Source: Armatimonadota bacterium (GTDB lineage: Bacteria > Cloacimonadota > Cloacimonadia > Cloacimonadales > TCS61). Taken from it: a stretch of DNA of 6,698 nt. The notes beneath the pieces were generated by a model. That model ran no database searches. It was not told the origin of the DNA and saw only the letters and a program-made list of their open reading frames with translations. The translations under genes and the position numbers were made by a program. The stretch covers positions 1 through 6,698 of the forward strand of contig JAUWNO010000117.1 of the NCBI GenBank assembly GCA_030612605.1, in the 5' to 3' direction. Shown here one piece after another: positions 1-3,702 of this stretch (its first letter is position 1; each line of letters starts with the position of its first letter).

Positions 1-63
1 GATTATAAAAGCAGTGGAAATGATAAGGATAAATTTTTGGCGTGTCAATTTTCTTTAAATTCT

Positions 64-103
64 AAAAGAAAGCCTCTCTGTATATAGAGAGGCTTTTTGT
101 TGT
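64..103. terminator. Bidirectional intrinsic terminator after the LysM gene
   Basis: A perfect 11-bp stem (69-79 pairing with 86-96, AAAGCCTCTCT / AGAGAGGCTTT) closes a 6-base loop. Read on the minus strand it lies 17 bases past the LysM gene's stop codon and is followed by TTTCTTTT. Read on the plus strand it is followed by TTTTTGTTGTTTTTT, so it could also end a convergent gene entering from the left edge. No such gene can be confirmed in the first 60 bases. Stem, loop and T-tracts are read directly from the sequence; two-way use is inferred. Confidence 0.85.
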
Positions 104-113
104 TTTTTCAGTT

Positions 114-1001
114 TTAATCTCTTGGAATATCAAAAACCTGGTTTGGATAAATCAGGTCAGGGTCTTTTATTTGATCTTTGTTGGCACGATAAATCAAAGG
201 CCATTTTAAACCGCTGCCATAAACTTCCGGATAAGCCGCAATTCTCCAAAGACATTCACCTTTGTAAACTTTCCAACTGGTAGGCAAACCACGAGGTATT
301 TTAAGAACTTGATCAGGATAAATCAGGTTAGGATCTTTGATTTGATCACGGTTAGCTCGATAAATTATCGGCCATTTTGCGATGTCGTTATAAATGAAAG
401 TGTAACCGGAAATCGTAGATAACCAATCACCTTTAAGCACAGTGTATGTATCTTGATGATATTTTGGTTTTGCGGCTTCCAGGCTGCTTTCCAGGTTCAT
501 AATCTTGTTATCCAAATCGCTGAATTCTGTATAAAAATCCGGTACTTTTGCATAGTTGGATTTACGATAATCTTCATATTCATTTATTAACTGATGAATT
601 TCTTTTTTAGAATCCCAAAGTTCAGAATCGGACATATTGTTCGTATTTGCAATTTCTTGGTTGAAATATTTAGCTTTGTCTTTGATGGATGAATAATCTG
701 ATTTTGTAACTCCCAGAGATTCAATTATGTAAGCATAAGTTTGCTCATATCTTTCTTTTACTTGTGTTATTTCGTTATTTAGTTTTTCAATTTCTGCTGT
801 GTTTCTCTGGTTATCAGCAATTGCATCGGCTTTTCTCTGTTGGAGATTCGTTAATTGAGTTTCTAAATTTTCCCAATATCGTTTAACTTCCTGACGTTTA
901 AGTTTTTTGTAGTCTTCTTCACTCAAGTAGTGAACTTCTGCCATCAAAAAAACGGGTAAAATAAATGCAAAAATGATTGATATTATAATTATCTTTTTCA
1001 T
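114..1001 (-). CDS. Exported coiled-coil protein with two C-terminal LysM domains
   Basis: This is a 295-residue exported protein expected to bind peptidoglycan. Residues 1-20 form a signal peptide (MKKIIIISIIFAFILPVFLMA, cut near A20/E21). Residues of about 25-165 are charged and heptad-like, a predicted coiled coil. Two LysM repeats close the protein (about 185-238 and 242-295). Both carry the KWP.IYRAN.DQIKDP.LIYP.QV..IPR signature of LysM domains that recognise GlcNAc-containing glycan. I chose the ATG at 1001 over the in-frame ATG at 1007: the GGAG Shine-Dalgarno abuts the upstream ATG with no spacing but sits 6 bases from the downstream one, and MKK is the normal signal-peptide start. 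The gene lies 9 bases after the lipoprotein stop codon, and that TAG merges into the TAGGAG ribosome site, so translational coupling is likely. No catalytic domain is visible; a structural or tethering role in the periplasm or at the outer membrane is inferred. Confidence 0.92.
   Translation of the reverse strand: MKKIIIISIIFAFILPVFLMAEVHYLSEEDYKKLKRQEVKRYWENLETQLTNLQQRKADAIADNQRNTAEIEKLNNEITQVKERYEQTYAYIIESLGVTKSDYSSIKDKAKYFNQEIANTNNMSDSELWDSKKEIHQLINEYEDYRKSNYAKVPDFYTEFSDLDNKIMNLESSLEAAKPKYHQDTYTVLKGDWLSTISGYTFIYNDIAKWPIIYRANRDQIKDPNLIYPDQVLKIPRGLPTSWKVYKGECLWRIAAYPEVYGSGLKWPLIYRANKDQIKDPDLIYPNQVFDIPRD
117..449 (-). repeat. Tandem LysM-coding repeat, two copies
   Basis: Copy 1 (about 288-449) and copy 2 (117-278) encode two LysM units. 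They are nearly identical over the second half, where both read KWP(I/L)IYRAN(R/K)DQIKDP(N/D)LIYP(D/N)QV. The first halves have diverged: copy 1 begins VLKGDWLSTISG and copy 2 VYKGECLWRIAA. The even conservation of the second half points to an internal duplication under selection or partial homogenisation. Confidence 0.85.
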
Positions 1002-1007
1002 GACCAT

Positions 1008-1013
1008 CTCCTA
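1008..1013 (-). promoter_or_regulatory. Ribosome binding site of the LysM gene, fused to the upstream stop codon
   Basis: On the minus strand TAGGAG holds both the lipoprotein's TAG stop (1011-1013) and a GGAG Shine-Dalgarno (1008-1011). Spacing to the ATG at 1001 is 6 bases. The overlap suggests ribosomes finishing the lipoprotein can restart on the LysM gene. Confidence 0.75.
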
Positions 1014-1262
1014 CTTATCCAGGTTCAGCAGATCTTTGTATTCTTCTAAACTCTGCAATTTCGCTTTTTCCTCGGAAAGTTCTTTTTCCAGGACAAGCAG
1101 TTCTTTTTCTAACTGTTTGGCTTTTTTCTCTGCTTCAATTGCTTCGATTTCTGCGTTTATCAATTGATCTTTTGTGATTGGTGGTGGTGGGGGAGCACAA
1201 GCTGAAAGTAAGATCGAAGCTAAAATCAAAGCTCCTAAAAATAGTTTTAAAATTTTTTTCAT
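1011..1262 (-). CDS. Small coiled-coil lipoprotein
   Basis: This is an 83-residue lipoprotein of no family I recognise. Residues 1-21 are a lipoprotein signal peptide ending in the lipobox LSAC, with Cys22 as the lipidated residue. A proline run (APPPPPI, 23-29) follows, then a strongly charged Glu/Lys/Leu-rich helix over about 30-83 that should form a coiled coil. The mature protein is about 62 residues, similar in scale and style to small structural lipoproteins such as Lpp, though I see no direct homology. The start is supported by AGGAG 6 bases before the ATG. It is the first gene of a two-gene operon with the LysM protein, so a lipid-anchored partner for a peptidoglycan-binding protein is a reasonable inference. 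Asp is absent just after Cys22, so retention in the inner membrane is not signalled by the enterobacterial rule. Confidence 0.86.
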   Translation of the reverse strand: MKKILKLFLGALILASILLSACAPPPPPITKDQLINAEIEAIEAEKKAKQLEKELLVLEKELSEEKAKLQSLEEYKDLLNLDK

Positions 1263-1306
1263 TAGGATCTCCTTTATAATTTATATTAATAATACTATAT
1301 TACTCA

Positions 1307-1332
1307 TTTTCAATTTGAAAAATATTTGTCAA
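1307..1332 (-). promoter_or_regulatory. Possible promoter/operator for the lipoprotein-LysM operon
   Basis: The minus strand carries a perfect TTGACA (-35-like) at 1327-1332, 65 bases before the lipoprotein start. No good TATAAT lies 16-18 bases downstream; weaker AT-rich matches occur around 1280-1300. Directly after the -35-like box is a 15-base palindrome (TTTTCAA T TTGAAAA, 1307-1321) that could be an operator. The gap to the upstream gene is only 114 bases and holds no terminator hairpin, so read-through from the phosphodiesterase gene is also possible. Confidence 0.3.
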
Positions 1333-1376
1333 GCATAAAGCTACTTTTAATGAATTTGTATAAAATATGTTCAGAA

Positions 1377-2537
1377 TTATCCTTTTGAAATTTGTATTAG
1401 AGGAACAAACATTTCTTGTTTGGAAGTTCCTCCGTGATAACCGATAAATGAATGAATCTCTTCACTAATAACCGCATCTTTGAAAACGTAATTATCTTTC
1501 ATAATAAGAATATAATCACCAATTCTGTCCCGTAGTTTTGGGTTTTCATAATGTAAACCAAAAAAGTTTTTTTCGATTAGTTCTTCGCTTTTAAAAAGAT
1601 GGCAAACATTTTTCAGTTTTTCATTAATATAATTTAGAAATTGATTTTCTTTTGAGGGTTTTACATAACAATAAGGAACTCGTGGCTCTCCGCACAAAGG
1701 CAAAACAAGTGTTTCGCTAAGTTTAGGATGATCCTTCATATACAAAGTTTTCGACTTTTCTGTATCTAAGAATCCATGATCAGAAGTTATAAAAATTGTT
1801 GTATCATATTTTTTCTGCGATTTTTTAATAGAGCTGATTGCAGCATCGATTTCTAAAAAATGGTTATAAACTTTTTTACTTTTTGTTCCATTTTCATGGC
1901 TGAGTGTATCAAATTTCGACCAATAAGCGTAAATAAATTTTGGTTCATCATTATTTTTTATCACTTTGTTGATCTGATTTATAAAACCTTGCAAGGTTTT
2001 ATAGCCAAGCCGCTCAGCTTTTCCTCCCACAAAAGTTGAAAACTCAGAATTTAAGATAAACCTAGGAATTATATGAAATGATTTTCTATTTATTTTATCA
2101 AATATATTTTTGAAATTGAAAATCTCTTCAGCTTTTATGTCCATTTTCCCAAAGGAATAATCACCATAACGTGGTTTGAACGGCAAAATAACTGATGCAG
2201 TTCCCAATTCTTTCAAATAAACGAACCAGCCGGTCATTGCATGTTCCAGAGTTGATAATCCTGTTTGAAGTGCGGTAATTGCAGATGCAGTGGTTGAAGG
2301 AAAAACAGAGGTTAATTTTCTCATATGATGTTTTCCTAAGAAGGTATTTTTTCCGTAAGTTTGCAAGTATTCGTAACCTAATCCATCAATGACAATTAAC
2401 ACAACATTTTTTGAATTGGATAAAGCAGAATTATCGAAATTCTCCAAAGGTTTGTAAACCGGTTTTGCTCCCATTGAAGCTAAGATATTCCCCATGAAAT
2501 TTACTAAACTGCTTTTTTCATAATCTGGTAGATACAT
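1377..2537 (-). CDS. Alkaline phosphatase superfamily phosphodiesterase/pyrophosphatase
   Basis: This 386-residue protein belongs to the type I phosphodiesterase/nucleotide pyrophosphatase family, zinc-type hydrolases that cleave phosphodiester or phosphate-ester bonds through a covalent Thr intermediate. The expected active site is present in order: Asp51 in VIVIDGLGY; the nucleophile, probably Thr83, in FPSTTASAITALQTG; Asp210 and His214 in FDTLSH; Asp253 and His254 in TSDHGF; and His368 in GYHGG. That gives all six metal ligands plus the nucleophile. Length is normal for the single-domain bacterial members. No signal peptide or membrane segment is visible, so the protein is probably cytoplasmic, unlike many exported relatives. 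The start has AGGA 6 bases upstream. Substrate cannot be read from sequence; nucleotides, phospholipid head groups or sugar phosphates are all possible. It lies 180 bases after the GIY-YIG gene with no terminator in between, but nothing ties the two functionally. Confidence 0.93.
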   Translation of the reverse strand: MYLPDYEKSSLVNFMGNILASMGAKPVYKPLENFDNSALSNSKNVVLIVIDGLGYEYLQTYGKNTFLGKHHMRKLTSVFPSTTASAITALQTGLSTLEHAMTGWFVYLKELGTASVILPFKPRYGDYSFGKMDIKAEEIFNFKNIFDKINRKSFHIIPRFILNSEFSTFVGGKAERLGYKTLQGFINQINKVIKNNDEPKFIYAYWSKFDTLSHENGTKSKKVYNHFLEIDAAISSIKKSQKKYDTTIFITSDHGFLDTEKSKTLYMKDHPKLSETLVLPLCGEPRVPYCYVKPSKENQFLNYINEKLKNVCHLFKSEELIEKNFFGLHYENPKLRDRIGDYILIMKDNYVFKDAVISEEIHSFIGYHGGTSKQEMFVPLIQISKG

Positions 2538-2717
2538 TATAAATCCTAAATAATTTTGAGCGATGGAAATTAATGTTATAATGAAGTCAATATTATTATT
2601 GGATATTGGATCAATTTATTTGGATTTTCTTTCTCCGCATATTCATGTAAATGTACAGAATTTATTTGAATTGTTTTTTGTACAAAAGTATATTCTGAAT
2701 CGGACTTAAAGAATTTA
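2538..2717. other. AT-rich spacer with a 12-bp palindrome
   Basis: This noncoding spacer separates the GIY-YIG and phosphodiesterase genes. It contains a perfect 12-bp palindrome TTTTGTACAAAA (2676-2687) and a second copy of its core, TGTACA, at 2652-2657. The minus strand has TTGACT and TTGATC boxes near 2585-2612, but neither is paired with a well-placed -10 element. No terminator hairpin is visible. It presumably holds the phosphodiesterase promoter, which I cannot pin down. Confidence 0.35.
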
Positions 2718-2957
2718 TTAAAAATGTTTGCTTGCAAATGCTCTTCCCGAGTGAGATTTCAGATACTTCTCGAATGATCTTGCTTTCTCTTGTGATTCAA
2801 ACGCTGTATAAGTTATAATCTTCCAAGGTTTGTGTTTTTTTGTATGAGGAACTTCTCCGTTATTATGCTTCTGTATCCGCTTTTTCAAATCTTTAGTAAA
2901 GCCTGTATAGTGTCTGGAAGGAAAAGTGGAACTTTCTAAAATGTAAACATAAAACAT
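2718..2957 (-). CDS. Single-domain GIY-YIG nuclease family protein
   Basis: This 79-residue protein is a stand-alone GIY-YIG nuclease domain. The first motif is YVYIL (residues 3-7, replacing GIY), the second is HYTGF (16-20, replacing YIG), followed by the catalytic Arg27 in DLKKRIQKHN and the metal-binding Glu63 in ARSFEKYLKS. All key residues are present and the length matches this short family (UvrC N-terminal-like/YhbQ-like, about 80-100 residues), so it is intact. The start is supported by AGGA 8 bases upstream. It is encoded 132 bases downstream of the tmRNA gene on the same strand, and the gap is filled by inverted repeats. Members of this family are common as small, laterally spread genes; the role (DNA repair, mobile nuclease or domesticated endonuclease) cannot be read here. 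Whether it is transcribed with the tmRNA is unknown. Confidence 0.9.
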   Translation of the reverse strand: MFYVYILESSTFPSRHYTGFTKDLKKRIQKHNNGEVPHTKKHKPWKIITYTAFESQEKARSFEKYLKSHSGRAFASKHF

Positions 2958-2993
2958 GGCTCTATCCTAAATATTTTGGCTTGCCCGGGCGTA

Positions 2994-3089
2994 GTTTTGA
3001 ACATCTTTAATAATATTTTGTCCGGCTTCGTAGCTAAAGCTGCTTCGCCGGGACAGTCTTCTGTTTTTCACTTTGTTCAAAACGAAGAC
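2994..3089. repeat. Nested inverted-repeat block between tmRNA and the GIY-YIG gene
   Basis: Three structures overlap in 96 bases. (a) 10-bp perfect arms GTTTTGAACA (2994-3003) and TGTTCAAAAC (3074-3083). (b) Inside them, an imperfect palindrome at 3019-3055 with ends TGTCC/GGACA and inner GGC/GCC and AGC/GCT pairings, containing CTTCG twice in the same direction. (c) A hairpin at 3056-3089 (GTCTTC and GTTTT pairing with AAAAC and GAAGAC, one bulged T, 11-base loop) that abuts the last base of the tmRNA. Hairpin (c) and pairing (a) share bases and would compete. A GC-only 8-bp palindrome GCCCGGGC sits just outside at 2983-2990. The block may act as tmRNA 3' trailer/terminator or as a mobile-repeat relic. 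Confidence 0.7.
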
Positions 3090-3437
3090 TGGTGGAGGTG
3101 GCGGGAATCGAACCCGCGTCCAGAGAGAAGTCAAAAGCTGAATCTACATGCTTAGCTATCTTTAATCTCGCTCTTATGCAGGAAGATAGTCAAACCTTGT
3201 AAGAGAGCCAGTCTATAAGTCTCGGAATAGTATTATAGACATCTACAATTCCAGAGCTATTAATTATGACGCTCGTTACATGCTCAATAGCAAAACATGC
3301 AGGAGCGTAGCTGGCTATGCAGCTAATGCAAAGTTATCGTTTGCGTTTAAGTTTAGTATTACCGCGATTAACGAGTAGGTAATCTTCTCGGCATGCATCA
3401 GCAATCCCCTTAACCCTGTCGAAACCTGGTCACCCCC
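3090..3437 (-). ncRNA. ssrA: Transfer-messenger RNA (tmRNA)
   Basis: This is a complete one-piece tmRNA of 348 bases, the RNA that with SmpB rescues stalled ribosomes and adds a degradation tag. The 5' end GGGGGTG pairs with the 3' CACCTCC (seven pairs, one G-U) to form the acceptor stem, and the CCA tail is encoded (3092-3090). The T arm reads GCGGG-TTCGATT-CCCGC (within 3101-3120). The 5' segment GGGGGTGACCAGGTTTCGAC is the conserved tmRNA start. A short open frame encoding ANDNFALAA and a TAG stop lies at 3315-3344, in the expected place about 90 bases from the 5' end. GC-richer helical segments follow, consistent with the pseudoknots, which I did not trace individually. It is downstream of, and separated by a terminator from, the large secreted-protein gene, so it is probably transcribed separately. 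Confidence 0.97.
3315..3344 (-). other. tmRNA tag-peptide reading frame (ANDNFALAA)
   Basis: The resume codon GCA starts at 3344, and the frame reads A-N-D-N-F-A-L-A-A, then TAG at 3317-3315. The ALAA end is the usual ClpXP/ClpAP-recognised degron. Preceded by the Ala carried on the tmRNA itself, the tag added to stalled proteins would be ten residues. It resembles the E. coli ANDENYALAA tag with one residue fewer. Confidence 0.93.
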
Positions 3438-3630
3438 GTATCTAACTTATAAAGAACTTACACAGACAATTTAATTTGAAACGTATTGATGTCAAATCAA
3501 AATGATGAACATAAATCCCACTTTTTAAATTGTCTTATTTTATATATAATGCAAACGGAAGACATCATTCAAATTAGATAGACATAATTTTTGTAAAGTT
3601 TTTTTAAATATTAATTTATGGAATATGATT
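3438..3630 (-). promoter_or_regulatory. Upstream region of tmRNA: candidate promoters and an 11-bp inverted repeat
   Basis: No gene is visible in this AT-rich stretch, so the tmRNA promoter should lie here. Two weak candidates exist on the minus strand: TTGAAT (3567-3572) with TATATA (3543-3548), spacing 18, and TTGACA (3490-3495) with TTAAAT (3469-3474), spacing 15. A TATAAG box also lies at 3446-3451 without a matching -35. A perfect 11-bp inverted repeat AGACAATTTAA (3464-3474) / TTAAATTGTCT (3525-3535) flanks 50 bases. One arm coincides with the second -10 candidate, and the whole repeat would be in the leader RNA of the first. Which promoter is used cannot be decided by eye. Confidence 0.3.
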
Positions 3631-3657
3631 AAAAAGTCACCGAATCTCTCCGGTGGC
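3631..3657 (-). terminator. Intrinsic terminator of the large secreted-protein gene
   Basis: On the minus strand, 46 bases after the stop codon, CACCG and CGGTG (3651-3655 and 3638-3642) pair around an 8-base loop. An extra outer G-C pair follows one C-A mismatch, and the stem is followed, after two bases, by TTTTT (3635-3631). It should separate the large gene from the tmRNA downstream. Confidence 0.72.
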
Positions 3658-3702
3658 TGTAACCAATTATATTTCTATTAATTGAGTAAGATTTATCCGC
3701 CA

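Noticed and set aside
1..58. Possible 3' end of a plus-strand gene (frame 2 open to TAA at 56-58, followed by the terminator)
   Set aside because: Only about 18 codons are visible, with no recognisable family; another frame is also open through the hairpin. The bidirectional terminator permits such a gene but does not prove it.
973..1167. Plus-strand open frame of 64 codons
   Set aside because: It is antisense to the lipoprotein and LysM genes, has no ribosome site, and its Ser/Phe-rich product is a typical shadow of a charged coiled-coil gene.
3019..3055. tmRNA intrinsic terminator
   Set aside because: The stem is imperfect and is followed on the minus strand by AAAATATTATT rather than a T-run, so a simple Rho-independent terminator is not supported.
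2718..3437. Integrative element with integrase at the ssrA 3' end
   Set aside because: No tyrosine or serine recombinase is encoded and no direct repeat of the ssrA end occurs in the window.
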